64,000 nt of DNA from Borborobacter arsenicus (GTDB taxonomy: Bacteria > Pseudomonadota > Alphaproteobacteria > Rhizobiales > Rhizobiaceae), in assembly GCF_003934165.1 (NCBI RefSeq), contig NZ_RKST01000001.1, positions 124,001 to 188,000 of the forward strand, read 5' to 3'. Below, piece after piece: positions 55,795-64,000 of the stretch. The notes under the pieces were generated by a model. That model saw only the letters and a list, made by a program, of their open reading frames with translations, ran no database searches and was not told the origin of the DNA. The translations under genes and the position numbers were made by a program. How positions within the stretch are numbered: the stretch's first letter is position 1; every line of letters starts with the position of its first letter.

Positions 55795-56564
55795 CACACC
55801 AGCCCTCTTTCCATCAAAATCTCATGGATTCTTGCAGCAACAGACTTTGCGTCACCTTCGATCATCTCGGCGCCGCCGCTGGTATCGGGGAGATTGAGAG
55901 TAGTGGCCTCTGAGAGATCTTCAGCGAATTCGGCGGATGCTTCCATTTCGGGAACCTTGGTATTCAGCAAATCTCGCAGCTTGGAGCCAGCGACATAGCG
56001 CGGCGGGCTTGCAGCCGTTTGCAGGCCGATCACCGCCGGCAGGTCCATCTCGATAAGCGCGGCCATTCCGCCGGCATATTCCTGCCGGACGGTCAGGACC
56101 ATGCCATCGAGACGAACGTCCGAGACCGCGGAGGCTTGGGGCCAGTTCAGACAGGCTGCAAGCTGAGGTGCCAGTTCACCGTAGAGATCGTCAGTCGATA
56201 GAATGCCCGTAATCACAAGATCCGGCTTCACCTGTTTGATAGCCTCGACAAGAAGCGGCGTGCGCGCCCGGGATGACGGCGGCGGAGCGTCATCATCCTT
56301 TTTGTTGGAAATAAGCAGAACGTCGTCCACGCCCCGGGCGAGAGCGGTTCTTAGCAACCGCTCTCCACCTTCCGCTTCCGCCGCGATTGCCGTGACTTTG
56401 GCGCCATGAGCCTCTTTTAGAAGGACTGACTGCTCAAGCGCCTGATCGTCCATCGGGTTCAGCTCGAAGCCGATCCACTCCCGATCGATGTCCTTGCCGC
56501 CCTCCGTCAATTCCAGTTCATCTGTCAGTACCGGATTGAGCCGCAAAATTACCGCAATATGCAT
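55794..56564 (-). CDS. etfB: Electron transfer flavoprotein beta subunit
   Basis: A 256-aa ETF subunit starting at ATG 56564 (MHIAVILRLNPVLTDELEL), chosen because GGAGATCAGTCCT precedes it. AMP-binding and ETF-beta features include the acidic N-terminus, GARGVDDVLLIS-like central strands and the C-terminal signature SKLRDLLNTKVPEME region. It forms the heterodimer with EtfA. It lies between the subunit-3-like gene and etfA, which overlaps its stop. Confidence 0.93.
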   Translation of the reverse strand: MHIAVILRLNPVLTDELELTEGGKDIDREWIGFELNPMDDQALEQSVLLKEAHGAKVTAIAAEAEGGERLLRTALARGVDDVLLISNKKDDDAPPPSSRARTPLLVEAIKQVKPDLVITGILSTDDLYGELAPQLAACLNWPQASAVSDVRLDGMVLTVRQEYAGGMAALIEMDLPAVIGLQTAASPPRYVAGSKLRDLLNTKVPEMEASAEFAEDLSEATTLNLPDTSGGAEMIEGDAKSVAARIHEILMERGLV

Positions 56565-56582
56565 AGGACTGATCTCCTGCAA

Positions 56583-57014
56583 CTAGGAAAGATGACGCGT
56601 GTCACGGAAGATGGGACCTCGGGCTTTGACCCTGTCCAACATGCCGTTGGTGACGTATTCCGGCGTCTCGTTCGGGTCATAGGGCGGCGCCACCTGGCCC
56701 GGATAGCCGACCGCGGCGCGAGCCTCGTCAGTCATCATGTAACCACCGGTCGTCACGGTGGTGAGCGCAGTCCAGGCCGCATTATCCTCGCGCGCCAGCG
56801 CGTTCAGTTCCTTGGATATATCCTGGCCGGGACAGCGGGCGATTGCGCGCTGGAACGCCGCCTCCAGATCGGGGCGGATCCGCAGCACCTCGTCCAGCAT
56901 ATGCCGATGGACTCCGACCGATGTCGCCGCGGGCCTGTCTTTCCACGATGGGATCAGGTAATCCGCCAGTTTTCCATAGATCTCTCGCTCTGCATCAGAA
57001 AAGTTCGCCATCAT
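56583..57014 (-). CDS. Gluconate-2-dehydrogenase subunit-3-like small protein
   Basis: A 143-aa protein from ATG 57014, overlapping the GMC stop (ATGA). It resembles the small third subunit of GMC-type gluconate/alcohol dehydrogenases: SDAEREIYGKLADYLIPS at the start, then ATSVGVHRHMLDEVLRIRPDL, and a C-terminal GYPGQVAPPYDPNETP. Such subunits help export or assemble the flavoprotein. No Tat signal is visible here, so the enzyme may stay cytoplasmic. Its coupling to the GMC gene supports a complex. Confidence 0.8.
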   Translation of the reverse strand: MMANFSDAEREIYGKLADYLIPSWKDRPAATSVGVHRHMLDEVLRIRPDLEAAFQRAIARCPGQDISKELNALAREDNAAWTALTTVTTGGYMMTDEARAAVGYPGQVAPPYDPNETPEYVTNGMLDRVKARGPIFRDTRHLS

Positions 57015-58651
57015 GCCACCTCCACATTGCGGGCTTCATTGACCAGATGAGTAGCCTGCCGATGCGCAACCGCCATCAGCGTCGCCGTCGGGTTTGCACC
57101 AGCACCGGTGGGAAAGGCGCTCAGATCGAAGATGAACAGGTTAGGAATATCGTGGCTCTGACCGTATTGGTTGAGCACCGACTCTTTTGGATCATTCCCC
57201 ATCCGCGTGGTTCCGAGCAGATGCCATCCACTTTCGCGCATCTGCGGCGCGACCGATGTCGATTTGGCGCCTGCCGCCTCCATCGACTCCTTTGCGCGCT
57301 CGGCATGGAAGTCGAGCAGCCGTCTGGAGTTCTCGGACGTCTTATAAATTATCTTCGGCGCGGGGATGCCATCGCTGTCGACAAGATCGGCGTCGATTTC
57401 GACTCGGTTCGATTCCTCGGGAAGATCTTCTCCAACAATAGCCCAGAGCGCTGTGCGACCGAACTTGCTTTCGATCATCTTGTGCCAGTTTTCTCCCCAG
57501 TGGTCTTCGATCCTGCCGTTATCCGAAAAGACCTCAGAACCCACGAAGCCTTTGGACGACAGAGGTCCGCCTCCTGACATCCCACCCCATTTGGCACCGC
57601 GCACGAAACCGCGGGATTCGTCGGTTTCATAGAACTGCAGCGTGTTGATCAACTGACCGGACGGGCCATACCAGCTTTCGAGATTCTCCTCGAAATGGCC
57701 CATGACCAGGCCAAACGGATGCATCATCAAATTCCTGCCGACCAGGCCGCTGGAATTGGCCAACCCGTCGGGGAAGCGTTTCGATTTTGAATTCAGCAGG
57801 ATGCGGGGGGTTCCGATGGCATTGGCACAGAGGATGACGATCTTAGCCATCTGTTTACGCTCGCGCCCGTTCTGATCGATATAGACGGCTCCTGTGACAC
57901 GGCTCAGATTGTCGTCATAGATAATTTCGCTGACGCGTGCGCCCGCGATCATACGGTGACCGTATTTCTTGGCCTCCTTGAACAGCACCAGATCGGGCGA
58001 CCACTTTGCCGCCTCCGGGCAGCCAAACATACAGGTGCCGCGCCGCGCGCAGGGGTTCTGGCCCTGCCATGGAATGGACGGCATGGCATTCAGGCCCGGC
58101 CACCAATGCCAGCCAAGCTTGTCCATCCCTTCGGCCAGTTTCATGCCCGCCTTGCCGATCGGGATCTGCGGGGTGGGATAGCCCGCCTGTTCGGGATAAC
58201 CCGGGTTTCCCCTCGTTCCCGATGAACTGACAAGCTTTTCGACTGCTTCCAGATGCGGCAGAACCTCATAATAATCAAACGGCCAGTCCACGGCGACGCC
58301 ATCGAGTGAGCGCACTTTGAAGTCCGAGGGCAGGAACGGAACCCAGTGCCCTGCCCAGATCGTGGCACTACCACCGACGGCCGACTGCATCAGCGGCTCG
58401 ACATCGCTTTCGGATGTATTGATCGGGTAGTCCCGCTCCCGGTCCCGCACGTTCGGAGCGGGATGCCACTGTTTTCCGGCGGCAAGTTCGAATTCCTTCT
58501 TGTCGCCAGGATAATCGCCGGGATCGAACCAGGTGCCCTGCTCAAGGGTAACAACAGACATTCCGGCCTCGGTGAGCAGTTTCGCCGTCACCGCGCCCGA
58601 TGGCCCGGACCCAATGATCAGAACATCGGCCTCTTGATCAGCACGCGCCAT
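57011..58651 (-). CDS. GMC-family flavoprotein alcohol dehydrogenase
   Basis: A 546-aa FAD enzyme. The N-terminal Rossmann motif is VLIIGSGPSGAVTAKLL (10-26), the GMC signature region reads QSAVGGSATIWAGHWVPF, and the C-terminus holds GWHLLGTTRMGNDP and FPTGAGANPTATLMAVAHR with the active-site His/Asn pair. It would oxidise an alcohol, passing electrons to a carrier; the adjacent ETF and Fe-S oxidoreductase make ETF a plausible acceptor. It is related to gluconate and polyethylene-glycol dehydrogenases. Exact substrate unknown. Confidence 0.9.
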   Translation of the reverse strand: MARADQEADVLIIGSGPSGAVTAKLLTEAGMSVVTLEQGTWFDPGDYPGDKKEFELAAGKQWHPAPNVRDRERDYPINTSESDVEPLMQSAVGGSATIWAGHWVPFLPSDFKVRSLDGVAVDWPFDYYEVLPHLEAVEKLVSSSGTRGNPGYPEQAGYPTPQIPIGKAGMKLAEGMDKLGWHWWPGLNAMPSIPWQGQNPCARRGTCMFGCPEAAKWSPDLVLFKEAKKYGHRMIAGARVSEIIYDDNLSRVTGAVYIDQNGRERKQMAKIVILCANAIGTPRILLNSKSKRFPDGLANSSGLVGRNLMMHPFGLVMGHFEENLESWYGPSGQLINTLQFYETDESRGFVRGAKWGGMSGGGPLSSKGFVGSEVFSDNGRIEDHWGENWHKMIESKFGRTALWAIVGEDLPEESNRVEIDADLVDSDGIPAPKIIYKTSENSRRLLDFHAERAKESMEAAGAKSTSVAPQMRESGWHLLGTTRMGNDPKESVLNQYGQSHDIPNLFIFDLSAFPTGAGANPTATLMAVAHRQATHLVNEARNVEVA

Positions 58652-58683
58652 ATCGTTTTCCTTTCCTGTTGAGTTCTCGGACC

Positions 58684-59469
58684 TCAGGCGGCCTCTGCAA
58701 TTCCAAGATAAATGTCGTGAAGATCGTCCCGCGCGGCCAGGTCTTCAGCAGATCCTTGCAAGACGACATGCCCGTTAGCGACCACATAGGCGCGATGAGC
58801 ATGAGCAAGCGAAACACGCATGTCTTGTTCCGCAACAAGAAATGACATGCCAAGCTCGCGGTTCAGTCGCGAAATGATTTCAAACACTTCATCGACGATG
58901 ATCGGCGCCAGCCCCATCGACGGCTCGTCAAGCAGCACCAGTTCGGGTTTGGTCAGCAGGGCTCGTCCGATCGCCAGCATCTGCTGTTCTCCGCCCGAGC
59001 ACAAACCGGCGGCGATTTTGCGTTTGTCCTTCAGGCGCGGCAACCAAGAGTAGATCTCCTCGATATCGGCCTCCATCTGCCGGCGGCTAGGCTTGCGCAG
59101 GAAAGCGCCGCTCCGCAGATTCTCCTCCACGGTCAGATGCGAGAACACATGACGGCCCTCAAGCACATGAACGACCTTTTTGCTTTTGGTAAGCCGGTGC
59201 GGGGCCATGCCGGCGATGCTGACTTGATCCAGCAGAATGTCGCCTTTAGTGATCCGGGCGCGTTCGGTTCCGGCAATCCCCGAGATCGCCTTGAGCGTCG
59301 TGCTTTTGCCGGCTCCGTTGGCCCCGATGAAGGCGATGATCTCACCTCTGTCGACATGCAACGACACGTCGGCCACACCGAGAATGGATGGATCGTAGAC
59401 CACCTCGATACCGTCGATCGAGAGAAGGGGGTGCGAATTTTTCGATCTATCGCTCACAGCAGTCTCCAA
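58684..59469 (-). CDS. livF: Branched-chain-type ABC importer ATPase (LivF-like)
   Basis: A 261-aa ATPase. Walker A is GANGAGKSTTLKAI, the signature motif CSGGEQQMLAIGRALL, Walker B ELVLLDEPSMGLAP, and the H-loop region VAEQDMRVSLAHAHR. It pairs with LivG in the Liv/HAAT family, which imports amino acids, aromatic acids and other carboxylates. It lies 33 bases from the GMC gene. Ligand unknown. Confidence 0.94.
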   Translation of the reverse strand: METAVSDRSKNSHPLLSIDGIEVVYDPSILGVADVSLHVDRGEIIAFIGANGAGKSTTLKAISGIAGTERARITKGDILLDQVSIAGMAPHRLTKSKKVVHVLEGRHVFSHLTVEENLRSGAFLRKPSRRQMEADIEEIYSWLPRLKDKRKIAAGLCSGGEQQMLAIGRALLTKPELVLLDEPSMGLAPIIVDEVFEIISRLNRELGMSFLVAEQDMRVSLAHAHRAYVVANGHVVLQGSAEDLAARDDLHDIYLGIAEAA

Positions 59470-59543
59470 GTACCTGCGTGCGGTTGTCAGAGGGCGAAGC
59501 GCATTGCGCTCCCCGCCCCCCCGCGTACATCTGGTGTCGGTCG

Positions 59544-60887
59544 TTACTCGCTGGAGAGATCGCGCGGCGTGATGCCATTTTCCGCAGCGAATTTGGCCGA
59601 AACCTCAGCCACCAGCGGCTTGATCACTTCGGCGTCGCCGGCGATCCAATCGGTAACCAGATTGAACTTTTTGCCATCCCAGCACTGGATGCGCGCGGCA
59701 CCGCCACCTTCGTGGTCCGCGGCGCTGACGTGAAGCTCCTGCAAGAGACCGGTCATGCCCATCTCTTCCAGGCGCTTGCCGTCGATCTTCATGTTTTCCA
59801 GACCCCACCGCATTTCATCGCCGGTCAGGGGGCGGTTACCGAACTTCTGCATCGCGGTACGCATGCCCTCGACGGACAAAGCCGCATTCACCATGCCGAT
59901 ATTGTAATAGACAGTACCGAAGGTGCTTTTGTCCTGCAGATCGGACATACCGGTATCCAGGATCTTCTCCTGCAGGCGCTTATGGATGACGAAATCTGTC
60001 CCAGCCGGATATGGTGCCAAGCCGCAATAGCCGACCGCCGCGTCCTCGGCGGGGATCAGGTCCGTCTCAGAGCTAGCCCAGACGTCGCCAATCATCTTGC
60101 TGATGTCTATACCGAAACGCTTGGCCGTCTTGATAGCAACCGGCGTCCCCACGCCCCAAGTGCGCAGGACCACGAAATCCGGCTGAATGCCCCGCACTTG
60201 CCGCCAGATAGCGGATTGTTCGGATCCCGGATGAGCTACGGGAATCTGAATATCTTCAAACCCGTATTTCGCGGCCAGAACCGTCATCACCGGTTGTGAC
60301 GAGCGTCCATAGCCAGAGTCGTGATAAACTGTGACGATCTTCTTGCCCTTGAGATTCTCGAATCCGCCCATTTGCTGGGCAATATAGTTGATCGCCACAG
60401 ACCCTTGGGAATAGTAGGTGAACAGTAGCGGGAATTCGTACTCAAACACCAAGCCGTTCAGTGACTCCGGACGCCCGCCCGCCGGGTCGATCAACGGAAT
60501 TTTGTCTTGGCGTGCCCGTGGCCCGAGAGCGTAGGTGGCCGGTGTCGAGTGGGTGATGAAGAAGGCCATTGGAGACGAACCGTTCACGCCATCCTTGACA
60601 CGCTCGTAAACCTCCACCGCACGGTCGGGGCTGTATTCGGTTTCGAACTCCTGAACGTCCAGCTTGACGCCGTTTACCCCGCCTTCGACTTCATTGATGT
60701 ACTTGAAATAGTCGAGTTCCCCAGCGAACCACGGGGCTCCGGACGAGGCATATGGCCCCACCCGATAGGTTGGCAGCGGCACGAATTGTGTATCTTCCGC
60801 GTTCGCTGCCGTGGCGCCGAACGCGCCTATCACAATGACTGCGGCCAGTGCTGATGTCAGGGACGATTTTCTAATCCTGGATATCAC
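59544..60887 (-). CDS. livK: ABC importer substrate-binding protein (LivK-like)
   Basis: A 447-aa periplasmic binding protein starting at GTG 60887, chosen because AGGAGG lies about 8 bases upstream and the signal sequence (KSSLTSALAAVIVIGAFGATAANAED) starts right after. The mature part has the Liv-type fold with YHDSGYGRSSQPVM and VVLRTWGVGTPVAIK. It should bind the operon's substrate; its size and several aromatic residues allow a bulky ligand. It lies 65 bases before livM, so the whole importer is one block. Confidence 0.9.
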   Translation of the reverse strand: MISRIRKSSLTSALAAVIVIGAFGATAANAEDTQFVPLPTYRVGPYASSGAPWFAGELDYFKYINEVEGGVNGVKLDVQEFETEYSPDRAVEVYERVKDGVNGSSPMAFFITHSTPATYALGPRARQDKIPLIDPAGGRPESLNGLVFEYEFPLLFTYYSQGSVAINYIAQQMGGFENLKGKKIVTVYHDSGYGRSSQPVMTVLAAKYGFEDIQIPVAHPGSEQSAIWRQVRGIQPDFVVLRTWGVGTPVAIKTAKRFGIDISKMIGDVWASSETDLIPAEDAAVGYCGLAPYPAGTDFVIHKRLQEKILDTGMSDLQDKSTFGTVYYNIGMVNAALSVEGMRTAMQKFGNRPLTGDEMRWGLENMKIDGKRLEEMGMTGLLQELHVSAADHEGGGAARIQCWDGKKFNLVTDWIAGDAEVIKPLVAEVSAKFAAENGITPRDLSSE

Positions 60888-60952
60888 GGTACGTTCCTCC
60901 TTCCTTAACGTTATGTATTGGTTGGTGGGTTGAAACAAACGTCGGGTATTGG

Positions 60953-62017
60953 TCACGACTTTCGCCGCTTTATGTACCCCGTCAGGTTCCGGAGCATTTT
61001 GTCGAAACCTTCGGGTTCCTTGATCAGCAGAATGATGATGAGGCTGCCAAAGATGACTTTATTCATGTTGGACAGGAAACCCGGGTTTAGCGCGCTGCCC
61101 AGCGTGGCCTTGACCATATAGTCGATGAGGATGGGCAACAGCAGAATGAAAGCCGCCCCTATGAAATTCCCGCGGATCGAACTCAGGCCGCCGATGATAA
61201 TGATGAACAGGACCTGGAAGGAACGGTTGATGTCGAAGCTGAGCGTGCTGGCCGTGCCGAGGAACAGGAATGCCCAGAGCGCGCCCGCGATCCCCAGATA
61301 GAAAGAGCCGATAGTGAAAGCCAAGCGCTTATAGCGAGCAGAGTCGATGCCGATGACACCGGCCGCGGTGTTCATGTCGCGGATCGCCATCCAGTTGCGC
61401 CCGACGTGGCTATGGATGATATTCTTTGCAGCCAAAGTCATTAACAGGACAATGATAACGACAACGTAATAGCGTATAGTGTTGTTCCCATTAATATCCA
61501 GATCAAATAAGGTCATTGGAGGTAACGTAATTGTAGGAACCGATCCGTAATTGTAGAAATAGGCATTCTTAGTGAAGAGCCACTCCACAAAGAATTGCGC
61601 AGCAAGGGTTGTTACCATTACGTAGAACCCTTTGATCCGCGAACTGGGCAGGCCAAAGAGATAGCCCGCAATTGCCGCGGAAATGCCGCCCAATAGCAAG
61701 GCAAGGGGAAAGTTCGTTATTCCCCCATGCGCCGCGAAGTTGAACATCCCATAGGCCCCGACCGCCATAAAGGCGCCCGCCCCCACCGACACCATCCCCG
61801 CATAGCCGGTCTTGATGTTCAGCCCGATCCCGGCCAGGGAAAGAATCATCACAGGCGTAATAATGGCCATAAGCCAGTAGTGGCTCGCAAAGAGCGGGGC
61901 CGTCAGGACCAGGATAACGAAAGCAATCGTCGATGCACTGGGCAACTTGCGTGTTTGCGGTTTCGCATTGATTTGAAGGCTGGTCTCTACGGTCATCTGC
62001 CCGGCGTTGGTTTTCAT
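60953..62017 (-). CDS. livM: ABC importer permease (LivM-like)
   Basis: A 354-aa membrane permease with about ten hydrophobic segments and the Liv signature region YPVGTPGYAGMVSVGAGAFMAVGA-type glycine-rich loop (here INIKTGYAGMVSVGAGAFMA) and the EAA-like loop FTIGSFYLGIAGALWAF. It partners LivH to form the translocation pore. A part of the gene near 61440-61560 is noticeably more AT-rich than the backbone, consistent with acquired DNA. Start ATG 62017. Confidence 0.92.
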   Translation of the reverse strand: MKTNAGQMTVETSLQINAKPQTRKLPSASTIAFVILVLTAPLFASHYWLMAIITPVMILSLAGIGLNIKTGYAGMVSVGAGAFMAVGAYGMFNFAAHGGITNFPLALLLGGISAAIAGYLFGLPSSRIKGFYVMVTTLAAQFFVEWLFTKNAYFYNYGSVPTITLPPMTLFDLDINGNNTIRYYVVVIIVLLMTLAAKNIIHSHVGRNWMAIRDMNTAAGVIGIDSARYKRLAFTIGSFYLGIAGALWAFLFLGTASTLSFDINRSFQVLFIIIIGGLSSIRGNFIGAAFILLLPILIDYMVKATLGSALNPGFLSNMNKVIFGSLIIILLIKEPEGFDKMLRNLTGYIKRRKS

Positions 62018-62023
62018 GGCACG

Positions 62024-62914
62024 TCACACCCTTTCGATTTCGGCGTCGCCGAACAGACCAGTCGGGCGGATAAAGAGGAAAATCAAAGCGAGGAAATAAG
62101 CGAACCAGAACTGAATCCCACCGCCAACAATTGGACCCAGGTAAGTCTCGGCCAGAGCCTCGGCCGCTCCCACGATAACGCCCGCGATGATCGCGCCTCC
62201 GATGGATGTAAAGCCGCCGATAATGAGCACCGGCAGTGCCTTGAGAACCACCAGCGACAGGTTGAACGACACCCCTTGGCGGGCGCCCCATGCCAGACCG
62301 GCAACCAGCCCGACCAATGCCGACACCGCCCAGACCACCTGCCAGATAAAATTCAGATTGATGCCGATGGATTGCGCCGCGCCGGCATCGTCAGCGACGG
62401 CCCGCAATGAGACACCAATCCGTGTCTTGTTGAAGAACAACGCCAGCAACAGAGTCAGCGTGATGGCGACACCCGCGGCATAAAGATCAAACTGGCTGAT
62501 AAGGATGTCCCCCCAGAAGATCGGCAGATCTTCGACACCCAGATTGAGCGCATGGACTTCGGTGCCCATGATCCCTTGCGCCAAGCCCTCGATGACGAAG
62601 GACAATCCTAAAGTGGCCAGGAACAGAGTCATCGTCGATCGGTTGGCCAAAGGCCGCAATACGATCCGCTCTATTGCGAGCGCGCCGATCACCGTCACGA
62701 CCATGGTTGCGAACAGCGCCAGCGGAATCGGCCACCCCAGTTTCAGCAAGGTTACGAACAGCAAGGCTGAGAATAGAAGCATCGCACCCTGAGCATAATT
62801 GAAGACTCCGGACGCCTTGAAGATCAGCACAAAGCCGATGGCGACCAGGGAATACATCGTACCGGCCAGCACGCCGCCAATCAGTGTTTCAAGAAAGAGA
62901 GCCATGAATCCCAT
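62024..62914 (-). CDS. livH: ABC importer permease (LivH-like)
   Basis: A 296-aa permease with start ATG 62914 (ATG 62905 is equally plausible; neither has a strong ribosome site). The N-terminus FLETLIGGVLAGTMYSLVAIG and FKASGVFNYAQGAMLL are classic LivH phrases. About eight transmembrane helices are visible. It is 6 bases from livM and 27 bases from livG. Confidence 0.94.
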   Translation of the reverse strand: MGFMALFLETLIGGVLAGTMYSLVAIGFVLIFKASGVFNYAQGAMLLFSALLFVTLLKLGWPIPLALFATMVVTVIGALAIERIVLRPLANRSTMTLFLATLGLSFVIEGLAQGIMGTEVHALNLGVEDLPIFWGDILISQFDLYAAGVAITLTLLLALFFNKTRIGVSLRAVADDAGAAQSIGINLNFIWQVVWAVSALVGLVAGLAWGARQGVSFNLSLVVLKALPVLIIGGFTSIGGAIIAGVIVGAAEALAETYLGPIVGGGIQFWFAYFLALIFLFIRPTGLFGDAEIERV

Positions 62915-62941
62915 CTTTCGTTTGCTAGAGCACAGCCGACA

Positions 62942-63730
62942 TCAGTGAACTGTCCCCAGATAGGCGCTGATCACTTCGGGGTTCTTCGCGACATCCTCGG
63001 GCCGACCGTCCGCCAGTTTGCGCCCGTAGTCGAGGACGACGACGCGGTCGGACAGGCTCATGACGACCGAGATGTCGTGCTCGATCAGAATGATCGTGAT
63101 CCCAAGCTTCTTGTTGATGTCCAGAATGAATCCAGACATCTCCTGCTTTTCCTCTTTGTTCATGCCGGCCATCGGCTCGTCCATGAGGATCATTTCGGGA
63201 TCAGACACTAGGGCACGGGCAAGTCCGACCCTTTTCTGAATTCCATAAGGTAAGGCTTCTACAACAAGGTCTCGATAGGGGTTCAGGTCCAGGAAATCGA
63301 TCGCCTGATCGGACTTCAGCTCGAACGATGCCGACTCCTGTCGGGCACGAGGAAGTCCAAGCGCGTGTTCGATTACGGTAGTTTTGGCTTTACGTGACAA
63401 GCCTGCCATCACGTTTTCCAGAACCGTCATCTTGCCGAAGAGAGCGTTGTTCTGAAACATGCGGGCGACGCCCATCGCAGCCACTTTCAGCGGCTCCATC
63501 CGCTCAAACGTGGTGCCGTTGTAGGTGATCAACCCCTCTTGCGGAACATAGACGCCATTCAGAATATTCAGCATCGAACTCTTGCCGGCCCCATTCGGGC
63601 CGATCAACGAACAGATCGAGCGGCGCTCAACCTCAAACGAAAACGAATTGATCGCCTTCGCACCACCAAAGGACAGGGACACGTGGCTGACGGCTAGAAG
63701 TATGTCTTTGGAAGATGCCCCCGCGGTCAT
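62942..63730 (-). CDS. livG: Branched-chain-type ABC importer ATPase (LivG-like)
   Basis: A 262-aa ATPase and the first gene of the operon in transcription order. Walker A GPNGAGKSSML, the signature-like YGIQKRVGLARALV, Walker B EMILMDEPMAGM, and the H-loop LIEHDISVVMSL are visible. The signature is the LivG variant (no SGG). The gene lies right next to the putative promoter gap at 63731 onward. Confidence 0.94.
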   Translation of the reverse strand: MTAGASSKDILLAVSHVSLSFGGAKAINSFSFEVERRSICSLIGPNGAGKSSMLNILNGVYVPQEGLITYNGTTFERMEPLKVAAMGVARMFQNNALFGKMTVLENVMAGLSRKAKTTVIEHALGLPRARQESASFELKSDQAIDFLDLNPYRDLVVEALPYGIQKRVGLARALVSDPEMILMDEPMAGMNKEEKQEMSGFILDINKKLGITIILIEHDISVVMSLSDRVVVLDYGRKLADGRPEDVAKNPEVISAYLGTVH

Positions 63731-64000
63731 TGAGGCATCCCGCCCTGTCCGGCAGACCGACCCAGCGCATGCATGGTCTCATCGCATGTTGCCAGACATT
63801 GGCGCAGTGTGGATGAAATGCCCACTTTTGACCCCCCATTGGTCGATACTAATAAAATTTTTGTATCGTTCGGTCGGTATAATCAGCGCTTGCCTTCTCG
63901 CCTGTCAAGGGGGCTTCTTAAAAAAATGTCGGGACTTCGCCTCCCGCGTCACCAACTGCCGCGAATAAGCATCCGTCGAATAAATACGGCGTTATTGTTG
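63731..64000. promoter_or_regulatory. Promoter/operator region of the catabolic operon (to window edge)
   Basis: The gap before livG is AT-rich at 63850-63885. It has an inverted repeat CGATAC-N13-GTATCG (63844-63849 and 63863-63868), CGGTCGGTAT (63871-63880) and a plus-strand TATAAT (63878-63883). The inverted pair is a candidate operator for the leftward operon, and the TATAAT could serve a divergent gene just past the window. CGGTCGGT recurs at 44718-44725, beyond the last gene of the operon. No regulator gene is in view. Confidence 0.45.

Overview
This window looks like a chromosome segment of an alphaproteobacterium of the order Hyphomicrobiales (Rhizobiales), probably near Mesorhizobium/Phyllobacteriaceae. 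The signs are high-GC coding style, a class I PHB synthase, a glycine riboswitch ahead of gcvTHP, an alphaproteobacterial tRNA-Glu and an intergenic palindrome of the GAGCATGATC type common in rhizobial genomes. Identifications come from reading the sequence; no database search was run.

Bases 1-27450 are housekeeping backbone: the end of S-formylglutathione hydrolase, a small HTH regulator, a tandem glycine riboswitch driving gcvT-gcvH-gcvP, parE, a DUF2336-type protein, a MaoC hydratase with a CoA-ester lyase, a nitroreductase, an exported protein with three internal repeats, thrS, yidD, a U-type Fe-S scaffold, folE, hisI, a patatin-like esterase, recJ, glpX, hom, an AlaC-like aminotransferase, phaC and an M15-like lipoprotein.

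At 27450-27524 lies tRNA-Glu(TTC), and an integrated element starts inside it. A large serine recombinase is encoded on the opposite strand, and its last 18 codons and stop are the antisense of the tRNA 3' part. The element then carries an orphan adenine methyltransferase, a leftward set of small unknown genes including two YubB/DUF1281-like paralogues, a divergent XRE regulator, and a leftward transfer module (orphan cytosine methyltransferase, ParA-like ATPase, small membrane protein, coupling protein, MobF relaxase). An uncharacterised pair, 520 aa and 146 aa, follows. No mating-pair (VirB/Trb) genes are visible, so on this evidence the element is mobilisable, or the rest lies outside. Three transfer-module genes share a box (core GTCGTTACGGC on the coding strand) about 55-60 bp before their starts.

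Bases 44966-63730 hold 16 tightly packed leftward genes that look like one catabolic operon: LivG-H-M-K-F importer, GMC flavoprotein dehydrogenase with a small gluconate-dehydrogenase-subunit-3-like partner, EtfB-EtfA, a membrane Fe-S ETF:quinone oxidoreductase, an acetoacetyl-CoA-synthetase-like ligase, a thiolase-fold protein lacking the nucleophilic cysteine with a DUF35 partner, a MaoC hydratase, an MFS transporter, an aldehyde dehydrogenase and a true thiolase. Read together: import, alcohol oxidation, aldehyde oxidation, CoA activation, hydration, retro-aldol cleavage of a beta-hydroxyacyl-CoA, and thiolysis to acetyl-CoA, with electrons passed through ETF to quinone. The substrate is unknown. 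No second att copy was found, so whether this operon is cargo of the tRNA-Glu element or a neighbouring island is unresolved. This operon, with its aldolase-like module and its ETF branch lacking any acyl-CoA dehydrogenase, is the best candidate for an undescribed system.
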